Below are positions 27,489-36,532 of a DNA stretch of 64,000 bases, piece after piece. Position numbers and translations under genes: made by a program. The DNA lies in contig CAZNFT010000001.1 of NCBI GenBank assembly GCA_964572745.1, positions 1 through 64,000 on the forward strand. Direction: 5' to 3'. Under the pieces are notes generated by a model. The model ran no database searches and had not been told where the DNA came from. It was given only the letters and a program-made list of their open reading frames with translations. Source of the stretch: M50B103 sp041667565. Lineage in GTDB: Bacteria; Fidelibacterota; Fidelibacteria; Fidelibacterales; Fidelibacteraceae. Every line of letters starts with the position of its first letter. Position 1 is the stretch's first letter.

Positions 27489-28471
27489 AAATCTGTGTTC
27501 TTCTGGGAGGAGCTTCTCCGGAACGGGTAGTCTCAATGGCAAGCGGTACAGCAGTTGGAAGCACTTTAAAAGAGCTTGGGCACGAAGTTATTTATATGGA
27601 TCCCTCAACACCTCTTGATGAAATGGATGATTTTCGAAAAAAATTAGAGAATATCTCTATGGAAGATATGGATTTTGAAAATATGGCAAAATTAAATGAT
27701 AAGCCACTCAAAGAGCAAATTCCTTATTTAAAAGAACAAGGTATTGAACTTGTGTTTAACGCTCTTCATGGTGGGAATGGCGAGAATGGCGTAATCTCAG
27801 GTATTTTGGAAGAAGCCGGTTTGGTTTATACGGGCTCAGACTACGAAGCATCAGCTATAGCAATGGATAAGTTTAAGACAAAAATTTTAGCAAGATATGT
27901 GGGCGTACAATGTGCCGATGAAGAATTGCACGATAAGCCTATTCATGCTCCCGAGAGAGTTAAATTTCCTTTGGTAATCAAGCCTAATGATGCCGGTTCT
28001 TCGGTAGGTTTAAAGATCTTTAAAGAAGAGGCTGATATTTTTGAAGCATGCAGTGAAGCTCTGAAATATAGCGAAACTGTGATCATTGAATCCTTTATTC
28101 CGGGGCGAGAATTTAATATTCCTGTGGTAAAGGGCGAAGCTTATCCAATTCTTGAAGTGGATCCTCATGGTATAAATGATTACAAGGCAAAATATATGGG
28201 CCATAATACAGAGTATAAAGTGCCCGCACCATTAAGTCCCGAAATAACTCAAAAAATGCAAGCTGATGCAGTAAAAGTGTACATGGCTTTAGGTTTAAAA
28301 AATTATGCTCGTATAGATTTTCGTATGAACGAAGAGGAAGAGGTCTATCTTTTAGAAGCCAATTCCTTGCCGGGTATGACAAAAGCGAGTCTGGTGCCAA
28401 AATCAGCAAAAGCACTTGGCTTATCATTTGCAGATCTTCTAGAGATCATTATAAATGATGCGCTGAATTAA
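27485..28471 (+). CDS. ddl: D-alanine--D-alanine ligase
   Basis: 328 residues. ATP-grasp enzyme: N-terminal VLLGGASPERVVSMASG, FNALHGGNGENGVISG, the ATP-binding lysine segment VKFPLVIKPNDAGSSVG, and the Mg-binding end YARIDFRM...LLEANSLPGMT with the substrate loop KASLVPKSAKALG. It makes the D-Ala-D-Ala dipeptide for peptidoglycan. It has an acidic insertion after the first strand (residues ~40-75, EMDDFRKKLENISMEDMDFE), slightly longer than usual. Translationally coupled to gmhB. Confidence 0.94.
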   Translation: MKICVLLGGASPERVVSMASGTAVGSTLKELGHEVIYMDPSTPLDEMDDFRKKLENISMEDMDFENMAKLNDKPLKEQIPYLKEQGIELVFNALHGGNGENGVISGILEEAGLVYTGSDYEASAIAMDKFKTKILARYVGVQCADEELHDKPIHAPERVKFPLVIKPNDAGSSVGLKIFKEEADIFEACSEALKYSETVIIESFIPGREFNIPVVKGEAYPILEVDPHGINDYKAKYMGHNTEYKVPAPLSPEITQKMQADAVKVYMALGLKNYARIDFRMNEEEEVYLLEANSLPGMTKASLVPKSAKALGLSFADLLEIIINDALN

Positions 28472-28503
28472 GATTTCTTGACTAAATAAAAGAAAAATAT
28501 GAT

Positions 28504-29322
28504 TTAAAATACCCAGGTTTGAAGCAAGGTCCATATTCCCAGTAAAGTAACAATGACACCGAGAACAAGGGTTAATATTTTTTCTGAGCTGATTTTTGCA
28601 GTAATGTAGGGTCCAATTAAAGCTCCCAGCAAAGCGCCAAGAGTCAGATAACAAACCAATGCCCAATTAGAAATACCATTTAATATCCAATAAGATAAAA
28701 AACCAATAATGCAGATAGGTGCTTGTGTAAGGCCGGTGGTTCCAATGGATTTTTTTGCAGAACGACCGCTGATAATTTGTCCGCTGGTGAGAACGGGCCC
28801 AAAACCACCGCCCGATATACCTTTGTTAAAAGCAGAAACAAGTCCGACAAAAAAGATCTTTTTCCAGGAAAAGGAATAGCGGTTTCTTATAAGCAATATA
28901 ATGCCCATGAAAAGCACCAGAACGCCTATATAGGTTTTAAGAATTTCCTGTGGTAGATTTACTGCTGTGATAGCTGCTATAATTGTAGCGAAAATACCCG
29001 TGATTGTAACGAATATCGCCACTTTAAGATCTTGGGAAATATCATTTTTCAAGATAGATATAAGGCTTTTTTTCTTTTTGGAGCTAGCTTTGCTATTATT
29101 TAAGCTGAAATCAGCATTGTGTAAACGATGATGTTGCACACTTGCCAATAAACAGGCAAAAGCTTGAGATAATAAAATTGAGGGCACAACGATCAGGGGA
29201 TCGTATCCCATAATAATAAGAGTTGGTGATAATATGGTTCCATAGAGCATTCCAAGAGATGAGCCAATTAGCTCACAAATAAAACCCAGCAATACGATAA
29301 TAAGTATTTCTTCCAAAAGCAT
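28504..29322 (-). CDS. TauE/SafE-family sulfite/organosulfonate exporter-like membrane protein
   Basis: 272 residues with about eight hydrophobic segments. Family features: N-terminal GFICELIGSSLGMLYG, a central ISGGGFGPVLTSGQIISG and the C-terminal GALLGALIGPYITAKI. TauE/SafE proteins are inner-membrane exporters of sulfite, sulfoacetate or related anions; the substrate is unknown here. A basic cytosolic loop (SKASSKKKKS) lies between the two halves. Single gene, convergent with ddl and divergent from cysS. Confidence 0.8.
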   Translation of the reverse strand: MLLEEILIIVLLGFICELIGSSLGMLYGTILSPTLIIMGYDPLIVVPSILLSQAFACLLASVQHHRLHNADFSLNNSKASSKKKKSLISILKNDISQDLKVAIFVTITGIFATIIAAITAVNLPQEILKTYIGVLVLFMGIILLIRNRYSFSWKKIFFVGLVSAFNKGISGGGFGPVLTSGQIISGRSAKKSIGTTGLTQAPICIIGFLSYWILNGISNWALVCYLTLGALLGALIGPYITAKISSEKILTLVLGVIVTLLGIWTLLQTWVF

Positions 29323-29507
29323 AATGCATTTTCCCTGCTAAAGTAACAAACTTATCCGGAAATATAGAAATTCTGAACATACAATGAAAGCCAATTTCCT
29401 GAAATAAAATGTATAAATGATATCTGCCAATATAATATTCATTATGTATATTTACTTTTAAAAAGGAAAATTATTGATTATTTTTGCTTGAAAACAATGA
29501 GGGTATT

Positions 29508-30920
29508 ATGGCACTGCAATTTTTCAATACAATGAGTCGCAAGAAAGAAGTTTTTAAACCTTTGCATGAAGGCAAGGTTGGGTTATATAATTGCGGTCCA
29601 ACCGTATATAATTACCCGCATATAGGCAATTTACGTGCTTTTATGTTTGCTGATCTCCTGAAACGCTATCTTAAGTTTAAAGGCTACGAGGTCACTCAGG
29701 TCATGAATCTTACAGATGTTGATGATAAAATTATTCGTAAATGTGCTGAGACAGGTAGTTCCATTAAAGATTTTACGGAAAAATATAAGCAGGCATTTTT
29801 TAATGATCTGAAAGTTCTGAACATTGAAGGCGCAGAAGTTTATCCGGCAGCAACCGAGCATATTCCCGAAATGGTGGATCTTGTCCAGACTCTTCTTGAT
29901 AAAGGATTAGCCTACAAGGCTGAAGATGGAAATATTTTTTTTAAGATCTCAGCTTTCAAGAATTATGGGAAATTGCAGCGATTGGACATGGAAAACATGC
30001 GCAGCGGTGGTCGTGTTGATGATGATGAATACGACAAAGAATCTGCTCATGATTTTTCGTTATGGAAAGCCCATAAAGAAGAAGATGGCGATATTGCATG
30101 GGATACGAAACTTGGCAAAGGTCGTCCCGGCTGGCATGTTGAATGTTCAGCCATGTCCATGAAATATCTTGGCGAAACTTTTGATATTCACACTGGCGGC
30201 GTAGATAATATATTTCCACATCATGAAAACGAGATCGCTCAGAGCGAAGGAGCCACGGGTAAGCCTTTTGTCAATTATTGGTTACATTGCGAACATCTTC
30301 TCTGGGATAATACTAAGATGAGTAAATCGCTTGGAAATATCATGTATATAAATGGTTTGATAGAGGCAGGTTATTCCCCGGTAGCTATCCGTTACACATT
30401 ATTGACAACTCACTATCGTCAAAAATTGAATTTTTCACCTCCTATGATAGAAGCTTCAGCTACAACTTTGAAACGCTTTGAGGATTTACTTTTTGAATTA
30501 GATCAGGCCAGAAGGGGTTCTTTAAATCAAGAAATTCCTCCAGCCTTGAAAAAAATGCTCAGTGAATTCGAAAAAGCCATGGATGATGATCTCAATATAT
30601 CAGGAGCGATGGGGAAAGTATTTGACGGTATCCGAAATATAAATCGTATCAACCGTAAAACACCTTTTAGTACTGAAGATGCCAAAGCGATAAAAAATGC
30701 ACTCAAGAAGCTTGATTCCGTACTCGGCGTGATCTTCTATGGCGAAGAAAAAGAAACAGAACTTGATGAATCCTTTATTCTCCAAAAGATAGAAGAACGT
30801 AAACAAGCTCGTACAGATAAAGATTGGGCAAAAGCTGATGCTATTCGTGACGAACTTGCTGAAATGGGCATTGAGCTGCTTGATCGAAAAGATGGAACTG
30901 GCTATAAGATTAAGAATTGA
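29508..30920 (+). CDS. cysS: Cysteinyl-tRNA synthetase
   Basis: 470 residues from the ATG at 29508, which has gaggg 4-8 bases upstream; an in-frame TTG at 29484 is less likely. Class I motifs: CGPTVYNYPHIGNLRA (HIGH, with the zinc Cys) and DNTKMSKSLGN (KMSKS). Zinc ligands are also seen in GWHVECSAMS and in the FPHHENEIAQSE segment. C-terminal IRDELAEMGIELLDRKDG completes the family pattern. It charges tRNA-Cys. A strong terminator follows. Confidence 0.96.
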   Translation: MALQFFNTMSRKKEVFKPLHEGKVGLYNCGPTVYNYPHIGNLRAFMFADLLKRYLKFKGYEVTQVMNLTDVDDKIIRKCAETGSSIKDFTEKYKQAFFNDLKVLNIEGAEVYPAATEHIPEMVDLVQTLLDKGLAYKAEDGNIFFKISAFKNYGKLQRLDMENMRSGGRVDDDEYDKESAHDFSLWKAHKEEDGDIAWDTKLGKGRPGWHVECSAMSMKYLGETFDIHTGGVDNIFPHHENEIAQSEGATGKPFVNYWLHCEHLLWDNTKMSKSLGNIMYINGLIEAGYSPVAIRYTLLTTHYRQKLNFSPPMIEASATTLKRFEDLLFELDQARRGSLNQEIPPALKKMLSEFEKAMDDDLNISGAMGKVFDGIRNINRINRKTPFSTEDAKAIKNALKKLDSVLGVIFYGEEKETELDESFILQKIEERKQARTDKDWAKADAIRDELAEMGIELLDRKDGTGYKIKN

Positions 30921-30958
30921 TAATTGAGAATGGAAAATAGAGAATTTTTAGAATGCAG

Positions 30959-30985
30959 GGACTCAAATATTTGGGTCCTTTTTTT
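30959..30985 (+). terminator. Terminator of cysS
   Basis: ggactcaaat / atttgggtcc form a stem with one G-U pair and a 4-base AATA apex, followed by seven T (30979-30985). It is 38 bases past the cysS stop. Confidence 0.8.
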
Positions 30986-31003
30986 AAATAAACTTAAAAG
31001 TGT

Positions 31004-31056
31004 CGTCATCCTAAAAATACTACTAGTGGTCCCGATGTATCGGGATTCAGGATCTC
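31004..31056. repeat. GTCATCCT...AGGATCTC-type intergenic repeat
   Basis: Starts gtcatcct and ends attcaggatctc, with the perfect inner hairpin cccgat-gt-atcggg (31031-31044). It is a degraded copy of the widespread repeat of form GTCATCCTGA...TCAGGATCT. Confidence 0.55.
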
Positions 31057-31140
31057 TATGTTATTTCGGTTTTTAAATATATTAAGGATACAATAATTGT
31101 CTAATTTATGCCAAGCTCTTGTCTCGTTGAATTCTCACGG

Positions 31141-31190
31141 AGATCTCACTGCGGGACCCCTTCAGGGCTGAAACAAGTTCAGGATGACCC
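31141..31190. repeat. Second GTCATCCTGAAC-type repeat, opposite orientation
   Basis: The stretch agatctcactgcgggacccc followed by ttcagggctgaaac and aagttcaggatgaccc is, on the minus strand, gtcatcctgaacttgtttca..., the textbook form of this repeat. It lies about 100 bases from the previous copy, in the gene-free 360 bases between cysS and ygiQ. Confidence 0.6.
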
Positions 31191-31280
31191 GTGAGTGCAT
31201 TGAGTATTAATACTTTAATTATCAAGGATTCTTAATTGGATTGTCCTTTGTCAACTGTCAATTATCAATTAGATTAAGGT

Positions 31281-32990
31281 ATGATCTTCCCCACCACCAC
31301 AAAAGAAATGAAAACTCTGGGCTGGAGCCAATGCGACCTTATAATTATGACGGGTGATGCTTTTGTGGATCATCCTTCTTTTGGTACTGCAATTATTGCT
31401 CGCGTTCTCGAGAAAGAAGGATTCAAAGTAGGAATTATTGATCAGCCCGATTGGAAGGATGCATCCAGCGCCATGCGCCTAGGCGCTCCGCGCCTTTGCT
31501 TTGCCGCAACGGCCGGAAACATTGATTCCATGGTGGCTCATTATACCGTTAATCATAAAAAGAGATCCGACGATGCCTATTCGCCGGGCGGCAAAGCCGG
31601 CAGGCGGCCGAACAGGGCGACTATCGTCTATACAAATCTTATCCGCGCGGCGTATAAAGATGTGCCCGTAATTCTTGGTGGTATCGAGGCCAGCCTGCGG
31701 CGCATGGCGCATTACGACTTTTGGACCAATAAAGTTCGACGTTCAATACTTATCGATTCCAAGGCGGATCTATTGGTTTATGGAATGGGTGAATTGCCAA
31801 TTAAAGAAGTTATTCATCGTTTAGACAAAGGTGAAAATATTCGTGAAATCTATGACGTACCAGGAACGGTTTGTAGAGTCCCGGAGCGCTCGGAAGGCAT
31901 AGAGCTTCCATCTTTTGAAGAAATACAAAAAGATAAATCAGCTTTTAATCTGATGACGCAGATTCACTATAATAATCGGTTATATCCTTATGCAAAAGAT
32001 CTCTATCAACGGCATGATAAACAAATTATAAGAATCAATGCTCCAGCTAAAGCGATGAGCACAAAAGAAATGGATAATATTTACGCCTTACCATTTAGCA
32101 ATAAACCACATCCAAAGTATAATGAAACAATCCCTGCTTATGAGCAAATTAAAGATTCTATAACTGCTCACCGCGGCTGTTTTGGTAATTGCTCTTTTTG
32201 TGCTATAACTTTTCATCAAGGACCCCGTATCCAAAGTCGCTCACAGAAATCTATTGTTGATCAGGTTAAATCAATGAGCAAAGATCCGGATTTTAAGGGG
32301 ACTATAACTGATATTGGCGGACCGACTGCAAATATGTATGGAATACATTGCAAGATCGGCGGCTGCAAAGATATGAACTGTTTATTTCCCGAGGTCTGTA
32401 AAAATCTTATCGTAAAAGATCAGGATGCTTATGTTCGCCTTTTAAAGGAAGCATCAAAAGTGCCGGGTGTAAAGCATGTTTATATCGCTTCCGGTTTGCG
32501 TCACGATCTGGCTCTGCAAAATGAAAAAGCCATGGAGAAAATGGTAACGACCTATACAGGCGGACATTTAAAGATCGCGCCGGAACATCTGGCCGATAAT
32601 GTAACGCGACTCATGAATAAACCTCCCGGGAAAGTCTATTTGCAATTTTTGGAAAAATTCAGATCATTCTCTCGCAGAGCAGGAAAAAAACAATATATAG
32701 TTCCATATTTTATTTCCGGACATCCCGGTTGTACTGATGAAGATATGTTACTACTTAAAACACAACTCCAAAAAAGTGGTCACAAATTGCAACAAGCTGC
32801 AGATTTTTATCCTACTCCCATGACCATTGCTACGGCCATGTATTATACCGGATCTCATCCTCTTACAGGTGAAAAAATCTATGTTCCACGGACAGCCAAA
32901 GAAAAACTGAAACAGTTCGGGATGATGATGTGGCACCAGCCGGCAAAGTCTGGTGGAAGCAAAAAAACCAAAGGCAAAGCTAAAAAGTAG
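31281..32990 (+). CDS. YgiQ-family radical SAM protein
   Basis: 569 residues. The N-terminus (FPTTTKEMKTLGWSQCDLII, MTGDAFVDHPSFG) and the internal PVILGGIEASLRRMAHYDFW are diagnostic of the YgiQ/UPF0313 family. A B12-binding-like fold is followed by the radical SAM cluster CFGNCSFCAITFHQGP (CxxxCxxC) and the basic C-terminus GSKKTKGKAKK. The biochemical role of YgiQ is not established. The ATG is at the expected place, although aagg is too close to serve as a good ribosome site. The part around 31470-31710 is clearly richer in G+C than the rest of the gene. Confidence 0.9.
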   Translation: MIFPTTTKEMKTLGWSQCDLIIMTGDAFVDHPSFGTAIIARVLEKEGFKVGIIDQPDWKDASSAMRLGAPRLCFAATAGNIDSMVAHYTVNHKKRSDDAYSPGGKAGRRPNRATIVYTNLIRAAYKDVPVILGGIEASLRRMAHYDFWTNKVRRSILIDSKADLLVYGMGELPIKEVIHRLDKGENIREIYDVPGTVCRVPERSEGIELPSFEEIQKDKSAFNLMTQIHYNNRLYPYAKDLYQRHDKQIIRINAPAKAMSTKEMDNIYALPFSNKPHPKYNETIPAYEQIKDSITAHRGCFGNCSFCAITFHQGPRIQSRSQKSIVDQVKSMSKDPDFKGTITDIGGPTANMYGIHCKIGGCKDMNCLFPEVCKNLIVKDQDAYVRLLKEASKVPGVKHVYIASGLRHDLALQNEKAMEKMVTTYTGGHLKIAPEHLADNVTRLMNKPPGKVYLQFLEKFRSFSRRAGKKQYIVPYFISGHPGCTDEDMLLLKTQLQKSGHKLQQAADFYPTPMTIATAMYYTGSHPLTGEKIYVPRTAKEKLKQFGMMMWHQPAKSGGSKKTKGKAKK

Positions 32991-33160
32991 AAAGTCGTGA
33001 TCGTAAACCGTGAATTGTGAGTCACAAATTGTACTCTGCTATAATCGAGTTTGTATCTTCCTACATTCTTGTGCTCGCGAATATCAACTCTCAATTATCA
33101 ACAATTAAAAATAATAGTAAGCCGGATTTTATAAAAATCTTTCATTAAATGTCATAAAAA

Positions 33161-33176
33161 TGTGACCTAGGTCACA
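33161..33176. promoter_or_regulatory. CRP/FNR-type operator candidate (TGTGA-N6-TCACA), site C
   Basis: TGTGACCTAGGTCACA is perfectly symmetric, and the symmetry extends to ATGTGACCTAGGTCACAT (33160-33177). It lies 53 bases before the start of the barrel-like gene at 33229, a good position for regulation of that gene pair. Confidence 0.6.
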
Positions 33177-33228
33177 TATCAGCGTCTGTAATTTGTTTTT
33201 AAATAATTAATATCTTATTTTCCGGGAA

Positions 33229-34002
33229 ATGAGGGTGGCGAAAATAACATATTTGTTTATATGCATGATCCATTGCATATCTTTATCTGGAGTTGCCTGG
33301 AATACTTCCGGGGCAAATTTATCTGTCAAAGAAAAACATCAATTAAATTATATTTTTTCTCCCGTTTGCTATCCGGATACTTTTTGCCTTGCTACATCCT
33401 GGTCACCTATTTACCAGGGTTTTGGTATTCATGAAGGCATTGTATATCTAGGCTGGCAGAATGTAGATTTTTCCTTGAAAAGTCAAGTGCATCCTTTGAT
33501 GTCAAATCATGAGCTCAGCGCAGGTTTTAAAATTCTTGACCAGGAACAAATTAAAGCAGGATTACAATTTCATTACGCGGCCTCATTTCTTTATGATCAT
33601 GGTTCTGAGCACGAAGGAGCTGTATCCGGAGCAGTTTCCGTCTATCCCAAGAATTCATGGGAGCTAACATTTTATTCATTACGCTTTTTATCCTTTCCCC
33701 ACGATAGTGCTTGTGGATTATTTGAAGCGCAAAGTGGCTTGATGGTAAATTTTGATATATTGCCATCATTGAGCACAGTTTTAGGTTTAGAAAAACGTGA
33801 TGCACTTCCTTGGGAATTGCTTTTAAATATGTCTTATTCGATTATTCCTCCCATAGCTGTGTTTGTGTCTTATAAAATTCAAAGCCAAGAATTATCAGCT
33901 GGATCAAGTTTTTGTTTTGGTCGCTGGCAAATTTTATGGAGTGCATCTTATCATGAATACCTGGGTTTCAAGGAAGATATATTTATAGCATATAAATACT
34001 AG
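33229..34002 (+). CDS. Exported protein of unknown function, probable outer-membrane beta-barrel
   Basis: 257 residues with an N-terminal signal sequence (MRVAKITYLFICMIHCISLSG). The rest is made of short alternating strands ending in aromatic residues, for example GIVYLGWQNVDFSLKSQV and AGLQFHYAASFLYDHG, and ends in ...FIAYKY with a terminal aromatic, as outer-membrane barrels do. No family is recognised. The start ATG follows ccggga. The downstream gene starts 11 bases later and is of similar character, so the two form an operon under the CRP-like site at 33161. Confidence 0.65.
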   Translation: MRVAKITYLFICMIHCISLSGVAWNTSGANLSVKEKHQLNYIFSPVCYPDTFCLATSWSPIYQGFGIHEGIVYLGWQNVDFSLKSQVHPLMSNHELSAGFKILDQEQIKAGLQFHYAASFLYDHGSEHEGAVSGAVSVYPKNSWELTFYSLRFLSFPHDSACGLFEAQSGLMVNFDILPSLSTVLGLEKRDALPWELLLNMSYSIIPPIAVFVSYKIQSQELSAGSSFCFGRWQILWSASYHEYLGFKEDIFIAYKY

Positions 34003-34013
34003 AGAATTTTTAA

Positions 34014-35345
34014 ATGCTTAACAGAAAATTCAAATGTTTGATATGGATATTTATTGCATATGGGATATTTGCATCTGATCCCGATCTACATCCCGAATTA
34101 ATATCCCGATCAGGGGCGGACGAATTAAGCGAAGAAGGCAAATTATCATTTCGTCTCTCAATGCAAAAAGAAATCAGCTATAGATTTAAAGCAGGTATAA
34201 ATTGTGGATATTTTCAGCTTGATTATTTGAACGAAGGCAATGGGGATAAAATTCATCATACTGCGTCATTTACCGGCTCTTTTAAGTACTTGAATGTGGG
34301 TTGGGGACGAGGTTCTCCACATATTGGACGAGGACTGATCCTGGGGTCCACCATGATGCGCTTTTCTTCTGATCCCAGTACAAATATAGGTTATTGCCGT
34401 TCAAAAATAAAATTAGCGAATTATTCATATAACCCGGATCTGATCTTTATTAAAGCCAATTACCGGGCTTTTAGCGCGGGGGCGCTTCGTCATCGAAATG
34501 TATTGGCAATAATAGGTGAATACTCGGATAAGGCTATAAACGCAGGCTCGATCTTGTATTTTTTAGATAAGCCGCTTTTAGAAATGTACGGCGCTTTTCA
34601 TGATAAAAAACAGCGCTGTAGCCTTAACATGTCGATGTTTAAAAACAGATTAAATCATTTTTCTGTCGATTATCTTTATAGAAATAAGACGATTAAATTA
34701 TTTGCTTCTCTTGTCCATTGCGATAAAAAATACATAGAAATAAAAGCAGACAGCAAATGGGGTTCGGGTTTAAAGGAAAACTCCGCAGGATATGCTGCAG
34801 GATATTATTTGAATTTAAAGGGCTTTAAAATATGCATGAGTTCAGTGAGATTGGCTGGGGACAACTACCGTGAAGACAAAGTTATTGGCGATATTATTTA
34901 CAAGTACAAGAAAACAGAAATAGGATTGTCCGCGAACTATCGAGATAGAAATGAACTAAAAGCAAGCACATATATTCCGGCTTTACTTGATTGGAAAAAA
35001 ACTGAGCAAGCGCTTATAAAGTTTAAGCTTAAAAGTAAAGCTATAAGCAGACTTACAATAATGACCCAATTTCAGATGAATGCCTTAGATCTTTATGCTT
35101 ATTCCGGCATCATTCGTCTGAGCTACAATAGTCAAAATACAAAATTGATCTTACAGATATCACAGGCTACGTCGGGCCAAAGTGACATATACTATTTAAG
35201 ACCTTTAAGCGCTTCGACATATTCTATACGAAAAGCAGGAGAAGCATGCCTTTTTTTCGATCTTGTTTTCGAGAAAAAATTCAATGATGTAAAAATGGGT
35301 GTTTTGGTGAGGACGGAAGGGCTTAGCTTAAATCTTGCAATTTAA
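34014..35345 (+). CDS. Exported beta-barrel-like protein of unknown function
   Basis: 443 residues with a short signal sequence (CLIWIFIAYGIFA). Many amphipathic strands suggest an outer-membrane barrel. The GWGRGSPHIGRGLILGSTMM stretch recalls the G-Q-G-L-x-L-G box in large barrel proteins of Ignavibacteria and relatives that carry helix-hairpin-helix domains, but no such domain is seen here. It may be a shortened relative. In an operon with 33229-34002. Its last codons lie in a perfect 13-bp inverted repeat. Confidence 0.65.
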   Translation: MLNRKFKCLIWIFIAYGIFASDPDLHPELISRSGADELSEEGKLSFRLSMQKEISYRFKAGINCGYFQLDYLNEGNGDKIHHTASFTGSFKYLNVGWGRGSPHIGRGLILGSTMMRFSSDPSTNIGYCRSKIKLANYSYNPDLIFIKANYRAFSAGALRHRNVLAIIGEYSDKAINAGSILYFLDKPLLEMYGAFHDKKQRCSLNMSMFKNRLNHFSVDYLYRNKTIKLFASLVHCDKKYIEIKADSKWGSGLKENSAGYAAGYYLNLKGFKICMSSVRLAGDNYREDKVIGDIIYKYKKTEIGLSANYRDRNELKASTYIPALLDWKKTEQALIKFKLKSKAISRLTIMTQFQMNALDLYAYSGIIRLSYNSQNTKLILQISQATSGQSDIYYLRPLSASTYSIRKAGEACLFFDLVFEKKFNDVKMGVLVRTEGLSLNLAI

Positions 35346-35352
35346 GCTAAGC
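35321..35352. terminator. Perfect 13-bp inverted repeat between convergent genes
   Basis: gcttagcttaaat (35321-35333) and its complement (35340-35352) enclose a 6-base loop, cttgca. It overlaps the stop codon of the upstream gene and lies 4 bases before the stop of the convergent gene at 35357. There is no T-run, so termination would be weak or factor-assisted in both directions. Confidence 0.55.
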
Positions 35353-35356
35353 ATTA

Positions 35357-36307
35357 TCAAAGCTTATCAATATCACCCGAGGTCTCAAGTCCCGCTATGT
35401 GCGATGAATCACGGAAAATTATATTATGCCCTTTGTCACTAAGTTCTACATGTAATGATGAGTTCAGACTTTCTTTTATATTGCGATCCATGTGGCCTTT
35501 TACGGGAGCAATTAATGTGTTATTGTCACCAAATTCAGCATAAACTCTCAAGTGATATTTGGGGCCTTTAATGTAGAGATAAATACCCCCTTCATCTTCT
35601 TCAAGAAAGGAAAGACCGTCGCCTAAATAGGTGGCAAAACGATAAGTTTTATTACCATCATTTAAAAAACCGATAATGCCGGTAAAGTACATACCCATCC
35701 AGGGAATTTTAGCAATGGAAAGCATAAAACTAGCTTCAGAATCGTGGAAGGGATTAGCTTGCATCCACAACCATGATTTGGGGAAAGAACGCCCCCAGTC
35801 TTTTTCGATGTATCCACGACCTTTATCAAAACCCAGATCCTGACCGTTAATTGTTAAGAGGCCATTAATCTCATGGCGAATAGACACAACACCATGGTAA
35901 CACTGCATAAATGGGATATAGGTAAAAATGCCCATAATACCCGGAGCAAGAAAGCGAGAAGGATATCTCTGAATATTGTTGAAAACCAAATCTCCCTGCA
36001 GGGAAATACCATTTTGCTCATAATTTAGTCGCAGACCACGATCAGAAAAATAATTATCTCCCAAGGCAACGGCAAAAACATCTTTTTTATATGAAAATTC
36101 TTCAACAGGAAATCTAATATACTCGCTGGTATTATTCGACCTGTTTATTTGAATAAATGCATGAGGGTCTTTTCCCAGTGAAAGGCCGGGAATAAAAGCA
36201 ATTGAAGAAATTAGGTCATCACTAAGACACTTAATATACCAGCCTTCAAAATAAGATTTTTTGTTTAAGGATCCCTGAAAAACAGGTGGATTTGATAGTT
36301 TATTCAT
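35357..36307 (-). CDS. Tocopherol-cyclase-like protein
   Basis: 316 residues. Hallmarks of the family: FEGWYIKCLSDD near the N-terminus (usual form FEGWY-(F/Y)-(R/K)), GIMGIFTYIPFMQCYHGVVS, and GYIEKDWGRSFPKSWLWMQ. In plants and cyanobacteria the family closes the chromanol ring of tocopherol. In anaerobic or fermentative bacteria the homologues have no assigned substrate and may act on other prenyl or lipid compounds. No signal peptide. No tocopherol pathway genes nearby, so tocopherol synthesis should not be assumed. Confidence 0.8.
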   Translation of the reverse strand: MNKLSNPPVFQGSLNKKSYFEGWYIKCLSDDLISSIAFIPGLSLGKDPHAFIQINRSNNTSEYIRFPVEEFSYKKDVFAVALGDNYFSDRGLRLNYEQNGISLQGDLVFNNIQRYPSRFLAPGIMGIFTYIPFMQCYHGVVSIRHEINGLLTINGQDLGFDKGRGYIEKDWGRSFPKSWLWMQANPFHDSEASFMLSIAKIPWMGMYFTGIIGFLNDGNKTYRFATYLGDGLSFLEEDEGGIYLYIKGPKYHLRVYAEFGDNNTLIAPVKGHMDRNIKESLNSSLHVELSDKGHNIIFRDSSHIAGLETSGDIDKL

Positions 36308-36532
36308 TGTTTATCCCTGCTTATAAGTCCCTATATTACTGAAATATTTAGCTTGCACAAAGATAAAAAAGATTAGAGTTCAAAGCCAGAGTATCAGGGA
36401 GTGAGTTTTAGTTGTGAGATAAGAAGTTTTTAAATTTGTCGAGAAAGGGAACAAAAATATATCCATACAATAAATACTGTAGTCTTGCTCAATTCGCTTT
36501 GTATCAATCAATTTTAGGAGTAAATTAACAGA

